From contig FNSS01000001.1 in NCBI GenBank assembly GCA_900104855.1, positions 2,170,001 to 2,234,000 on the forward strand: a DNA stretch of 64,000 bases. The letters run 5' to 3'. This DNA is from Rhizobiales bacterium GAS188. GTDB lineage: Bacteria > Pseudomonadota > Alphaproteobacteria > Rhizobiales > Beijerinckiaceae. The position numbers and the translations under genes were made by a program. A model generated the notes under the pieces. The model worked only from the letters and a program-made list of their open reading frames with translations, had not been told where the DNA came from and did no database searches. Below, piece by piece: positions 1 to 8,954 of this stretch. Position 1 is the stretch's first letter. The number at the start of each line of letters is the position of its first letter.

Positions 1-123
1 CTGCCTGGCGCGTGGTAGTAGCCCTTTATTGCGACACGGGCACGAGCCTTGCTCGTCCGCCCCTCCGATCCGCCGACGGAACTTGGCGTTTCGTGGCACT
101 GTTTCTCGGTCAGGATTGGCACT

Positions 124-1179
124 GTGACATCGAAGCCTCCCTTCTTCGCGGCCCCGGAAAAGCTCTGGGTCAGCGACATCGCGAGCATTGCGGGTCTCGC
201 GGCTCCAGCGGTCGATTTTGAAATCACGAGCGTCGGTCCGCTCGAAACCGCAATGCCGGATCAGCTCGCCTATATGGACAACCCCAAATATCTCTCCGCC
301 CTTGCCGGAACTTCCGCCGGAGTCTGCTTCGTGGCGGCAAGATTCAGCTCGCAATTGCCGGCGACGACTTTGGGCCTGATCGTCAATAACCCCTACGAGT
401 CCTACTCCAAGGTCCTGGCGCGGTTTTATCCCGAGGCGCTAAGCCCTCATTCCAATTTCGGATCCTCGAACGTGTCCGCGACCGCGGTCATCCACTCGTC
501 CGCCGGCATCGCCGAAAGGGTCACGATCGATCCCGGCGCGGTCATCGGTCCGCATGCGCGGATAGGGGCCGGCACGACGATCGGCGCGAACGCCGTCATC
601 GGCCCTCATGTGCGTATCGGCTGCGAGTGCTCCATCGGCCCCGGCGTCACCGTCACCAACACCATCATGGGCGACCGCATCATCCTCCACCCCGGAGTGA
701 GGGTGGGGCAGGACGGATTCGGGTTCGTGATCCGCGGCAAGGGGCATCTCAAAGTGCCGCAGATCGGAGCCGTGATCATCGAGGACGATGTGGAGATCGG
801 CGCCAATACCACGATCGACAGGGGAGCAAATCGCGACACGATCATCGGGGAAGGAACGAAGATCGATAATCTGGTGCAGATCGCCCATAACGTCGTCATC
901 GGCCGCAGCTGCATCATCGTATCGCAAACCGGCATAGCCGGCTCGACCACTCTCGGCGACTTCGTGGCGATCGGCGGTCACAGCGCCATCGCGGGCCATC
1001 TGAACATCGGCGACGGCGTGCAGGTCGCCGCTGCGAGCGGCGTCATGCACGATGTTCCCGCCGGTGAACGCTGGGGCGGCTCTCCCGCAAGACCGGTGAG
1101 CGACTTCTTTCGCCAGTACAAGACGCTCGAAGCGCTCGCCTCGCGCCGATCCCACCTCGCCAAGAACGGGGGCCTTTGA
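124..1179 (+). CDS. lpxD: UDP-3-O-acylglucosamine N-acyltransferase (LpxD family)
   Basis: Acyltransferase of lipid A synthesis: LpxD transfers an R-3-hydroxyacyl chain from ACP to the 2-amino group of UDP-3-O-acylglucosamine in the cytoplasm. The 351-residue product has the N-terminal UDP-binding region starting [10 protein letters not shown], then a long left-handed beta-helix of hexapeptide repeats (about residues 100-310). The family signatures NTTIDRGA and QIAHNVVIG are present; His255 in the latter is the expected catalytic base. I start at GTG 124 because the upstream in-frame ATG at 49 adds 25 residues with no family resemblance. The usual neighbours (bamA, fabZ, lpxA) are absent, so this may be a second or specialised copy. 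Confidence 0.88.
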   Translation: MTSKPPFFAAPEKLWVSDIASIAGLAAPAVDFEITSVGPLETAMPDQLAYMDNPKYLSALAGTSAGVCFVAARFSSQLPATTLGLIVNNPYESYSKVLARFYPEALSPHSNFGSSNVSATAVIHSSAGIAERVTIDPGAVIGPHARIGAGTTIGANAVIGPHVRIGCECSIGPGVTVTNTIMGDRIILHPGVRVGQDGFGFVIRGKGHLKVPQIGAVIIEDDVEIGANTTIDRGANRDTIIGEGTKIDNLVQIAHNVVIGRSCIIVSQTGIAGSTTLGDFVAIGGHSAIAGHLNIGDGVQVAAASGVMHDVPAGERWGGSPARPVSDFFRQYKTLEALASRRSHLAKNGGL

Positions 1180-1341
1180 GGGCCTGGCGTTGTCGATCTC
1201 GCTGATCAGATCGACCTATCGGCGTGACATCGACGAAGCGAAAAATGCCGGGAAGGTCCGCCCGGTAGGCAAACGCCGTGATCTCTTGCATCATCCGCCG
1301 TCCCGACGGATGCGAGATGCTTGCAACAGAAAGGCGGATTG

Positions 1342-1464
1342 ATGGCCGCCTATAGCCTTGTCATCGGACTAACCGGCGCGAAATCGCCGGTCTTGACGCT
1401 TCCGCCAAGTGATACGCCCTACGCTTCCTTCACCGTCGGCGACACGATCGATTTCAGTGAGTAG
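1342..1464 (+). other. Short ORF with in-frame amber stop, possible gene remnant
   Basis: An ATG at 1342 opens 40 codons ending in TAG at 1462-1464. The same frame then stays open for another 51 codons to TGA at 1618-1620, with residues such as HETAVVVTPTIVNPGDF that look protein-like. It could be a 92-codon gene broken by a nonsense mutation, or chance. I recognise no family. Apart from this the 1180-1761 gap holds nothing I can support. Confidence 0.2.
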
Positions 1465-1761
1465 GGTCAGGGCGTGTGCCTGGTCCAATCGGTCTGGAAC
1501 CGTTTTTCAGGGCCGCCCGACGCGATCGCTCACGAGACCGCGGTGGTGGTAACCCCGACAATCGTGAATCCCGGCGACTTCTCGCCATGGTCATGGCTCT
1601 CGGCGGACTCGACAAGCTGAAGGCACAGCCCCTCAACCGCGATTCATTGGCGGCCTGCCTGCCCCAGGCCGCCGTGACCTCTGGTATTGCGAGCGCCTGG
1701 CGCTTTGACAGCCTCCAGATTTCGTGCTGAACATATCGGGAACAGAGGTGGGGGGTCATCA

Positions 1762-2781
1762 ATGCTCATCCTGGATCGAGGCGGCTGGGGCGAACTCCGG
1801 CGAAGCATCCGGCAGGCGTCTTCATCCGGCGGTTGGCGCAGCGGATTGCTTCGCGGCGTGCTCATCGCCATGTCCGTCTGCGCGATCCACTCCGCCACGG
1901 CCGGGGAGGCGCCGCTCGAGCCCCAGGCGTTCACCATTTACGTGGCGCAGCTTTTTCGTCATGCGCTGCCCCATGCCAGCATCGAAGTCACGGGGCCGCT
2001 GGAATTGGAGATCCGCTCCGCTTCCGGCCGCTCGACGGCCTATTTGGGCAATGTGCTTTCGTCCTGCCTTCGCAATGCAAAGATATGCGATCAGCTGGTC
2101 TTCACTCATGTGGCGCAATTGGCAGCCCATGACGCCGACCATGCGACATTGAATAAATCGATGCTCCGCGTGGTCGTCCGTCCAACCGCTTATTTGGAGC
2201 AGGGGCGGCAGATCTCGGCTGGCGAAGGCGGGCCCGCAGCGGTACCGATCGCGGGCGAATTTTGGATGATCAGCGCAGCCGATCGTCAGACCACGATTGC
2301 GCTGCTCAGCTCCCGCGCCCTGGAGCCGCTTCAGCTCACAACGAAGGACGCATTCACTATCGGCAAGGAGAATATGCGGCGCGCGATGACGCGGATAATC
2401 GAGGAGGCGCTCAAGCGCGATCGCCATGGGATCGGCCTGCTGACGGGCGACCCTTACAAATCGAGTCTTTTCGCATTTCCGGAGTTGTGGGCGCCGCTCG
2501 CAAAGGCCGCGGGCGGCAATCTCCTCGTTTCCGTGCCGGCTTCGGATGTGGTCCTGTTCTGCGACGGTCGCAGGGCCGGGGCCAGCGAGGCCATGATCGC
2601 GGCCGCGCAAAAGGTCATGGCGACCGCCGATCGCCCTTTTTCTTCCAGCCTTTTCCGCTGGAGCGCCGACGGCTGGACGGCACTACCCGCTCCGGTTGAA
2701 CACGGCGACAATCGCTCTGACCATGCCGCGCTCCTTCGAGCCGGCTCTCGCCCATGGACCGGGGCCGCCGGCACAATGTGA
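1762..2781 (+). CDS. Secreted DUF1444 (YtpQ-like) family protein
   Basis: 339-residue protein of unknown function. The N-terminus has a basic stretch followed by a hydrophobic segment and small residues (about residues 28-48, ending SATAG), consistent with an export signal. The rest resembles the DUF1444/YtpQ family: a long alpha/beta domain with the late segments DPYKSSLFAFPELW and LLVSVPASDVVLF that mark it. The start at ATG 1762 follows a purine-rich GAGGTGGGGG; an upstream ATG at 1687 in the same frame lacks this and would bury the signal. No operon partner is visible. Confidence 0.6.
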   Translation: MLILDRGGWGELRRSIRQASSSGGWRSGLLRGVLIAMSVCAIHSATAGEAPLEPQAFTIYVAQLFRHALPHASIEVTGPLELEIRSASGRSTAYLGNVLSSCLRNAKICDQLVFTHVAQLAAHDADHATLNKSMLRVVVRPTAYLEQGRQISAGEGGPAAVPIAGEFWMISAADRQTTIALLSSRALEPLQLTTKDAFTIGKENMRRAMTRIIEEALKRDRHGIGLLTGDPYKSSLFAFPELWAPLAKAAGGNLLVSVPASDVVLFCDGRRAGASEAMIAAAQKVMATADRPFSSSLFRWSADGWTALPAPVEHGDNRSDHAALLRAGSRPWTGAAGTM

Positions 2782-2923
2782 CTACCCCACAGTCTCGCTG
2801 CGGGCGTTGAGCTGATCTCTGATATCTTCCGGATCAACCGCGACGGATCTGCCCCCCATATCAGTCGTGGCCAGGGCCCCGCCGGATCTCCTGATCTTGG
2901 CGGGGTCCGCTATTGCGGGTCTG

Positions 2924-3328
2924 CTATTGCGTCTCCGCAATCTCGTCATAGCCGCGGTTGAGGAACTGGATCAGGCAAAGTCCATGTCCGAACGGGTCGG
3001 CGAGCAATGCGAGCTTTCCCCAGACGGCGGTGCGTGGCTGTTGCTCGACCTTGGCTCCCGCTGTGACGACCTGGGCAAGCGCCCTGTCCATGTCGTCGAC
3101 GACGATATCGAGATGCACGGGCGTCCAGTGCCTCGCATAGCTTCGCCGGCTATCGCCCGCACCGATCGAGCCCTCTTCCTTCCGCAGGAGGAAACACGGA
3201 ACGGGCCAGCCGGCGAGCTCCGCACCCTCCTCGCCGAAGCGGCGCTTGACCGTCAGTCCGAACGCCCTTGCGTAGAACGAGATGGCGCTCTCGAGATCAG
3301 GGACGTCGATATTGATGAGCACGCTCAC
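2924..3328 (-). CDS. VOC (glyoxalase/bleomycin-resistance) family protein
   Basis: 134-residue single-domain vicinal-oxygen-chelate protein. It opens with MSVLINIDVPDLESAISFYARAFG, typed here in part as the family's beta-alpha start, and ends with the usual LADPFGHGLCLIQF. The family covers metal-dependent isomerases, dioxygenases and drug-binding proteins, and the substrate cannot be read from sequence. It starts 3 bp after the stop of the FkbM-type methyltransferase on the same strand, so the two are probably cotranscribed. Confidence 0.75.
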   Translation of the reverse strand: MSVLINIDVPDLESAISFYARAFGLTVKRRFGEEGAELAGWPVPCFLLRKEEGSIGAGDSRRSYARHWTPVHLDIVVDDMDRALAQVVTAGAKVEQQPRTAVWGKLALLADPFGHGLCLIQFLNRGYDEIAETQ

Positions 3329-3331
3329 GGA

Positions 3332-4087
3332 TCAGGGCAGCGGCAGGCACATGATGTGCGGATTTTCGAGCGAGGCGATCCAATCCTTGTCGAGCGTCGT
3401 CACCGGCTCGGTCGGCTGCGACAGAACCTCGGCCATAACCTGGAAGCGATAGCGAAGCGGCTCGATGAACGCCATGACGGCATCGACATGAGCGCGCCTG
3501 TCATCGAAGCAGAAATTGTGCAGCTCGAGGTCGATGATCGGACGCGTCGACAGGATATGGGAAGCGCCACTCAGGGCCTGCCTCTCAAACCCCTCCACAT
3601 CGAGCTTGAGAAAGTCGACCTTGATCCCGCGGAGCTCATCGTCGAGGCGGCGGATTCGGACGCGTTCGCCTCCTAAGTCCGCCTGCGCATCGACCACCAT
3701 GACGTTGCCGGAGTTGCCGTGGAATCTGAACTCGCCGTCTTTGTCTCCGACGCCGACAGCCCTCACGGTCACATTGCCGATGCCGTTCAACTTGGCATTG
3801 GCCTCGACGACGGCGGCGTTGCTCGGGAGCACTTCAAAGGCGATGACGCGCCCGGACGGGGCGACGAACCTCGAGAAGAGCAACGACATCAGCCCGTGAT
3901 GCGCGCCGCAATCGACCACGGTGAAGCCGGGGCGGACATGATCGGCGCACCAATCGAACTCCGGAAGCCTCTGCTCGACAGAGCAGTCATACCATTCCTT
4001 GGCGACCTGGTTGGTGATGTGAAAATCGAAGACGAAATCACGGAAAAACCGCCCCCGCGCCACATATGGCGCGAACGTATCTGACAT
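3332..4087 (-). CDS. FkbM family SAM-dependent methyltransferase
   Basis: 251-residue class I methyltransferase. SAM-binding motif I is FTVVDCGAHHGLMSLLF, motif II lies around IAFEVLPSNAAVVEAN, and the FkbM signature IKVDFLKLDVEGFE follows. FkbM proteins O-methylate polyketides, glycans or related products; nothing nearby names the substrate. I start at ATG 4087, which has GGAAG five bases ahead; the in-frame ATG at 4102 has no ribosome binding site. First gene of a two-gene minus-strand unit with the VOC protein. Confidence 0.75.
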   Translation of the reverse strand: MSDTFAPYVARGRFFRDFVFDFHITNQVAKEWYDCSVEQRLPEFDWCADHVRPGFTVVDCGAHHGLMSLLFSRFVAPSGRVIAFEVLPSNAAVVEANAKLNGIGNVTVRAVGVGDKDGEFRFHGNSGNVMVVDAQADLGGERVRIRRLDDELRGIKVDFLKLDVEGFERQALSGASHILSTRPIIDLELHNFCFDDRRAHVDAVMAFIEPLRYRFQVMAEVLSQPTEPVTTLDKDWIASLENPHIMCLPLP

Positions 4088-4156
4088 CGGGCTTCCACTC
4101 ATCTAAATGCCGCATCTCGACCGCCTGCCTAGCACGGCCGATGCCTCGAGAGAAGA

Positions 4157-4309
4157 CTACGGCCTGCGCATCATCGCGCCAATGCCAGCCCGACGGGGGA
4201 TGGCGGCAAAATCGCGGGCATCGACGGTGGCGACCATTTCCGCAACACGATCCTCAATGCCGGAGACGAAATCCGCCTCGGCGATCTGGCCGCCCGTCAC
4301 CAGACGAAC
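4157..4309 (-). pseudogene. Possible fragment of an unrecognised protein
   Basis: Between the FkbM and ICMT-like genes the minus strand reads a protein-like helical stretch (VRLVTGGQIAEADFVSGIED and onward for about 50 residues) with no start codon of its own; its upstream part overlaps the end of the ICMT-like gene. It looks like the C-terminal tail of a lost gene. I do not recognise the family. Confidence 0.2.
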
Positions 4310-4854
4310 GGAATCAACGCCTTCGTCCGTTTCTTGTAATCGGGGAATTCGTTCGGGAATTGTTGCTCCATGAGCTTGTCCTCTGCGCCCACGCGCCAGA
4401 TAAAAATGGCGCCCAGGATGACGAGAAGAAAGATCCAGGCGCCACCGCCGACAATCGCCGAACCGATGCACGCGATAACGCCTCCGGTATACATCGGATG
4501 CCGCACGTATTGGTACGGACCCGACGTTACCAGTTCGTGACCTTTCTTGGCGGAGACAGTCTGGCTCCAGTTTCTGCCAAGATGTTGCCGCGCAGATACG
4601 AAGAAGACCATACCCACGATGTACACAATGACACCGATACTACTCACAACAGGGTTTACGGGGGCGAAGTTCACGAAGCTGAATATCGGCAGATACGGAA
4701 GCAGGAAGGCGGCGATAATGGCAAACAGCAGACCAAAACTCTGCAGCAAGTGCCCTTCCGTGTCCTGTTTCGCGCCCTTCGCGGAAACGACCAGGTATGC
4801 GATGAGAATAATCCACAAAGCATAGATGATCCAAATAAATATCGATGGATTCAT
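4297..4854 (-). CDS. Isoprenylcysteine carboxyl methyltransferase-like membrane protein
   Basis: 185-residue integral membrane protein with about five hydrophobic segments (near residues 7-23, 40-60, 68-88, 118-138 and 140-155). The C-terminal half carries the ICMT/PEMT fold signature: VTSGPYQYVRHPMYTG, where Arg and His bind SAM, and the downstream acidic E-D-x-L-x-x-Q-F-P-x-F-x-x-Y-K pattern. Bacterial members methylate lipids or small molecules, and the substrate here is unknown. It stands alone. Confidence 0.8.
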   Translation of the reverse strand: MNPSIFIWIIYALWIILIAYLVVSAKGAKQDTEGHLLQSFGLLFAIIAAFLLPYLPIFSFVNFAPVNPVVSSIGVIVYIVGMVFFVSARQHLGRNWSQTVSAKKGHELVTSGPYQYVRHPMYTGGVIACIGSAIVGGGAWIFLLVILGAIFIWRVGAEDKLMEQQFPNEFPDYKKRTKALIPFVW

Positions 4855-5299
4855 GGTTTTATGACCCCGCTTTATGAACCGCGGGCCTCTCGGCTGATCC
4901 GAAAGACCGGAAACTCAGCTGCACATGCTTTGCACCGAGGCGAGATGGCTTCGTCAGCTTCGGTGTGGGCATCTTCGGAAACGCTCATGCCGCGCCATCC
5001 CGCCGCCCGCGGACACGCGGAACGGGCGCAAGAGCGCCAGCGAAGCGCGTGCCTTTGCGATGAGGGTAGCATCGGGATCAACGATCGTGAACCGGCGCTA
5101 GCGCTGGCAGCACCGACAATCCAGCATGGATCTGCGCATCAAGCTGCCGGGCGGCTCGCTCGGCCTCGCGGCGCATATTTATCCCGACCTTTGCGCGAAT
5201 GAAGCGTCAAAGCCTTACTCGACAAGGCTTTGGATGGGAGGCCCAGATCAGTGATGGTGGCGGAGAGGGAGTCTGCCACACTTTTTACGAGGACGAACG
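4855..5299. other. Gap of 445 bp with no supported gene
   Basis: Several short frames are open on both strands, as expected at this GC content, but none has a family signature, a good ribosome binding site or coding-like composition. I see no RNA gene or strong terminator. Confidence 0.5.
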
Positions 5300-6442
5300 C
5301 TACTGAGCGTCCCCGGTAGCCGGACCAACAATATGGACCATCTCGAGGACTTTGCGGAAACCGTTCGCGACGCGAGTCACCGGACCGCCTGGAGGGGGCG
5401 ACGCGTCGATCCGCGGTTGCGCGTTTCCGGCGGCGGGTGGCGGCAGGATCGACATCGCTGTTTTGCTGATTTGTCGCCGCTCAGCAGAGGCGCCGCGGGA
5501 GGATTTCGAGCGGCCCTTGTCGTCATGTTTCTTGGCGGCCGGCGCCACCGTGCCGGGAGCGCCTGGCGCACTCAAGGAAGCCGCCGCTTCAGTTGAAGCG
5601 GGCTTTGTCTTGGGGGCGGCGGATAAGCCGGCATTTGGCAAGATGGTTCCGTCAGGCCTGACTGAAAGGCTCGCCACGCGACGCTGCTTTCCGAAGATCG
5701 CGCTCTGCGCCGCAGCCTGTGACGGATCCGCTTCTGCCTTCGCGGCCGCCGAGGTTCCACCATCCGACGAGGTGGCCTTCGTCGGCCCGGAGCCCCCCGC
5801 ATCCAGATTCGCCTTGCGGCCCGGCCCGATCGTCCCATCGGGCTTGACGGACAGGGTCAAGACGCGGTGCGGCGTCCCGAATATCGAACTCTGCGCCGAC
5901 GCCCGCGGAAGATCCGGCAAAGGGACGTTTGCGGCCGTTGTCAGCATCGTCGCCGGCGAAGATGCTGCGGGCTGCGGCGACGGCGTCGCGGCTTGCCCCG
6001 GAGTCGGGTTCGCGACGACGGCGTCAGGCCGCCCGGACGGCGCCAGCACGGTCCCATCCGGCTTGTCGGACGGGCCGGAGTTGCCTGGAGCCGATGCAGA
6101 AGCTGCCTGCGAGCCGCCGGCGACGAGGGTGGGCGGCGCCTTGACGGATGCGCCGTCAGCCCCGTTCACCGAGACGCCCTGGCTCGCCGGGCCAGTGCTG
6201 ATCGCCGTGACGACACCGATACCTGCTGCGACAACGAGAAGCGGCAACGCGACAGCGAGCCCGACTCGCGACCTGGCGCCAAGACCGCTCAAGGGCCGTC
6301 GCAGGCGAGCGGCATCCGGCCTCGACCTGCCGGCGCTGCCGCTACGCGGTCGATCTAGACCGACAGTTCGGGCGACCTCACGCAACTGCCGCTCGATGTC
6401 GTCGAAGTCGATCGATTGAACCACGGTCTTCGACATGGTCAT
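5300..6442 (-). CDS. Single-pass membrane protein with repeated RPDGT motifs
   Basis: 380-residue protein of unknown function. A short cytoplasmic N-terminus (IDFDDIERQLREVARTVGL) and an Arg-rich stretch precede one transmembrane helix (about residues 58-82). The remainder is a low-complexity Ala/Pro/Ser-rich periplasmic region. Inside it a unit of about 26 residues occurs twice (AQSSIFG...LSVKPDGTI and AQSAIFG...LSVRPDGTI), and a shorter third copy contains DKPDGTV. Similar V-R/K-P-D-G-T strings occur in Rhizobiales envelope proteins with a SPOR domain, but no SPOR domain is present here. GAGGG stands 5 bases before ATG 6442. Monocistronic. Confidence 0.6.
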   Translation of the reverse strand: MTMSKTVVQSIDFDDIERQLREVARTVGLDRPRSGSAGRSRPDAARLRRPLSGLGARSRVGLAVALPLLVVAAGIGVVTAISTGPASQGVSVNGADGASVKAPPTLVAGGSQAASASAPGNSGPSDKPDGTVLAPSGRPDAVVANPTPGQAATPSPQPAASSPATMLTTAANVPLPDLPRASAQSSIFGTPHRVLTLSVKPDGTIGPGRKANLDAGGSGPTKATSSDGGTSAAAKAEADPSQAAAQSAIFGKQRRVASLSVRPDGTILPNAGLSAAPKTKPASTEAAASLSAPGAPGTVAPAAKKHDDKGRSKSSRGASAERRQISKTAMSILPPPAAGNAQPRIDASPPPGGPVTRVANGFRKVLEMVHIVGPATGDAQ

Positions 6443-6484
6443 TACGCCCTCACACTCTCCCCCGGCGTGTCTCTTCGACGAGCT

Positions 6485-6845
6485 TCAGTGCCTCAAGCAC
6501 GCATTCGAAGACACCGCGAATGTGGCGTCAAGGTGATCGTCGGCAATCGGCGCGCTCGCGCCTAGTGCAGCGAATCCGAAACAAATAGCGTCCACCTCGA
6601 TGAGACGAGCCCCTGCGCGCCCGGCGATCGCTTTCCATCCGCAGCGGCCCTCGGCGACCGGATTGACACAATCGACCACCACCTCCTGGCCCATGACGAG
6701 GTTGCCCTCCGCCAGAACATTGGCCACGCCATAGCCGGCAGGCCCGATGTCGCCGGCCAGAATTCCGCTGTTCCGAATGGCCTGCTCGATCGCGTCAATT
6801 CGCAGATATGTCGCCGACCTACGTGGCCGCTTCCAGCACCGTATA
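6485..6845 (-). pseudogene. AAA-type small-molecule kinase, broken
   Basis: The minus strand carries the core of a P-loop kinase of the type annotated AAA family ATPase: TYLRIDAIEQAIRNSG, then GDIGPAGYGVAN and VVVDCVNPVAEG, all hallmark strings of that family. The phosphate-binding loop is not in this frame; a degraded version (GAGSGHVG) is seen in another frame just upstream around 6840. After IEVDAICFG the sequence loses all family resemblance. The gene is therefore frameshifted at its 5' end and truncated at its 3' end. Confidence 0.55.
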
Positions 6846-6978
6846 AGGTCGGAGCGGAAGTCAGGCGCAAAAGTCCCGCTTTAACTGGGGTTTTTTGCAA
6901 CGGTCGCCGCTGCTTTGCACCACAAGCGGCCGATGGAATACGTGGCCTCGGCGTTAGCTGCACTGAAAGGATGGTGCA

Positions 6979-7007
6979 TTGACGACGTGCAAATTTCTGT
7001 CTAGCTG
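6979..7007 (+). promoter_or_regulatory. Sigma-70-type promoter candidate
   Basis: TTGACG at 6979-6984 and TAGCTG at 7002-7007 are separated by exactly 17 bp. It lies immediately ahead of the hairpin-terminator unit described next, with an expected transcription start near 7014. Confidence 0.4.
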
Positions 7008-7013
7008 TAACGT

Positions 7014-7127
7014 CGTGAATATCGCAATGGTTCTTGTCGTGGTAATGGAGCGCATGGGCAGGATGGTGTAACCATCCGGCGAGAGCACTCATGCGCGGTA
7101 AGCAGGCTCCTGACGGGGCCTTTTTTT
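7014..7127 (+). ncRNA. Candidate small RNA or 5' leader
   Basis: About 115 nt between the promoter candidate and an intrinsic terminator. GCGCATG (7050-7056) pairs perfectly with CATGCGC (7090-7096), enclosing a second perfect hairpin GGATGG-TGTAA-CCATCC (7061-7077). A terminator closes the unit. No ORF of note lies inside. It does not match any riboswitch or housekeeping RNA I know. It may be a free sRNA, or an attenuating leader of the MFS gene that starts at 7252. Confidence 0.4.
7104..7127 (+). terminator. Rho-independent terminator
   Basis: AGGCTCC (7104-7110), loop TGAC, GGGGCCT (7115-7121, one G-U pair), followed by seven T (7121-7127). This is the clearest intrinsic terminator in the window. 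Nothing coding ends just upstream, which supports a short RNA ending here. Confidence 0.75.
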
Positions 7128-7251
7128 ATGCCCGGAGTTTGGGCCGCGCCTCGTCAGACTTTCACAATATCCCACTGACAAGACGGTCAAAACCATGACG
7201 GGCGACAATCCCATTCAGACTTCGTGCGCACAAATGACCGGGAAAACGGTC

Positions 7252-8407
7252 ATGACCCCGACGACTGCTCCGCCCCGACTAACAACCCTCATCTTACTTT
7301 CGGCGCTCGCAGTGCTGCCCGTGAATATGATCTTACCGTCGCTGCCGAACATTGCCGCTACGTTCCAAGCTGATTTCGCGCTCGTCAATCTTTCGGTTGC
7401 CGGCTATGCGATCGTCACAGCCCTGACACAGATCATCGCAGGCGCAATGTCGGATCGATATGGGCGCAGGCCGGTCGTATTGATGGCTGTCTCCATCTTC
7501 ATTGTCGCGTCTGTTGGCAGCGCTCTTGCTACCAATATTGGCGTTTTCCTTCTGTTTCGAGCGATGCAAGCGTCCATTGCTGCCTGCTTTTCCGTCGCTC
7601 TCGTAATTATCAAGGAAACATCGGGCGAACGCAAAGCCGCAAGCAAAATTGGTTACCTCGCCATGGGATGGGCGATTGCACCAATGCTCGGTCCTATGTT
7701 CGGTGGGGTGTTGGACGGGCTGTTCGGATGGCGGGCGAACTTCGTTGTTCTTGCGATCCTTGGTGCAGCTGTCCTCGCTTTGTCCATGCGCGAGCTGAGT
7801 GAAACTGCCGCGCGCTCGTCGAGATCGAATGGGAACTACCTTGCCTCGTATGGGCAGCTCCTGAGCTCGGCACGGTTCTGGGGTTACACCCTGTGTATGG
7901 CCTGCTCCATGGGGACGCTTTATGTTTTCCTGGGAGGAGCACCGTTGGCCGTCGGTAAATCGCTCGGCGGATCAAGTGCGAAACTGGGCTTCTACATGGG
8001 GATGGTCCCGGCGGGCTTCATCCTGGGTAGCTATTTGGCCGGCCGCTACGCCTCCCAGAGCTCGCTGAACACTATGCTTATTCTTGGGCGTCTCGGGCAC
8101 GACCCACGTTCTTGCATTCTTTGGACCTTGCATGTTCATCGGCATAGGCAATGGGTTGACCATGCCTGCCGCCAACACGGGCGTGCTGTCCGTGCGTGCC
8201 GATCTCGCTGGCACCGCTGCGGGGCTGGCCGCCGCAATGACAATCGCTGGCGGAGCGCTCATAGCCTCTATCGCCGGTCTGTTTCTTGCGGAGTCAGGTG
8301 CAATCCATGCGCTTCTCGGTATGATGCTCACATCGGCATCGCTCGCATTGTTGGCGGCACTATACGCGGCTTTTGTCGATTGGCGTATTTCCAAGCCGGT
8401 TTCCTAG
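7252..8407 (+). pseudogene. Bcr/CflA-type MFS drug exporter, disrupted by a deletion
   Basis: Drug/H+ antiporter of the 12-helix MFS superfamily. Helices 1-8 read cleanly from ATG 7252 (or ATG 7195), including MSDRYGRRPV after helix 2 and NGLTMPAA late in the protein. At about 8084-8091 the frame breaks: frame 1 reads NTMLILGRL and then nonsense, while the proper C-terminal half (from LGVSGTTHVLAFFGP to the end at 8407) is in another frame. About 15 residues expected between these two parts are missing. The product as encoded would be truncated after about 280 residues plus an unrelated tail to 8457, and is probably inactive. Confidence 0.75.
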
Positions 8408-8492
8408 CGGACGGCCTCTTGTCACCCAACTCAGACAAAACCCTGGCGGACCACTAACATCGTCGGCAGTTTCGTATTGCTCTCAGCGGAAT

Positions 8493-8909
8493 TTATCCGG
8501 GTGGCATTCGCTCGAATTTCTGCAACGAGGAATCAATCGTGTCCCACACATGGCCGCGGATGGTGTATGTGACCACCTGCGGGTTGAATTGGCCAGGGTC
8601 GTCAAGGCTGGTCGCGTTGACCGCAATCAGTTCCGGCATTGCGACGAATGTCAGATAGACCGGCGTTCCACAGGTCGGGCAGAAGGCGTGGACCTTTTCG
8701 TTCCCGCTGTCGCCCTCTACCGGCCAGGTGTTCGCTTCGCCCGTAATTGTCACATCGGCTCGCTGGGGGAAGGTCAGATAGGATCCATGCCCCGTGCCAC
8801 TTCGTTTCTGGCAATCGCGGCATTGGCAGTGGTTCTCGAAGATGGGTTCGCTGCTCGTTTCATAGCGGATCGCGCCGCACGCGCATCCGCCGGTATAGGT
8901 CTTGGTCAT
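8493..8909 (-). CDS. GFA family (glutathione-dependent formaldehyde-activating-like) protein
   Basis: 138-residue zinc-binding protein. Cysteine motifs of the GFA fold are complete: GGCACGAIRYE, CQCRDCQKRSG and CPTCGTPVY. The family is named for glutathione S-hydroxymethyl synthase, but most members have unknown substrates. The Shine-Dalgarno GGGAGA (8916-8921) sits 6 bases ahead of ATG 8909 and directly abuts ATG 8915, which decides the start. It is the last gene of a minus-strand group with ArsR and AHSA1 genes. Confidence 0.82.
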   Translation of the reverse strand: MTKTYTGGCACGAIRYETSSEPIFENHCQCRDCQKRSGTGHGSYLTFPQRADVTITGEANTWPVEGDSGNEKVHAFCPTCGTPVYLTFVAMPELIAVNATSLDDPGQFNPQVVTYTIRGHVWDTIDSSLQKFERMPPG

Positions 8910-8954
8910 TGTCATTCTCCCGCTGGCAGACTTGTTGATTGGCACCGCAAGGGA

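Noticed and set aside
1462-1464. Amber readthrough or pyrrolysine codon
   Set aside because: No pyl genes or readthrough context are seen; a nonsense mutation or chance is simpler.
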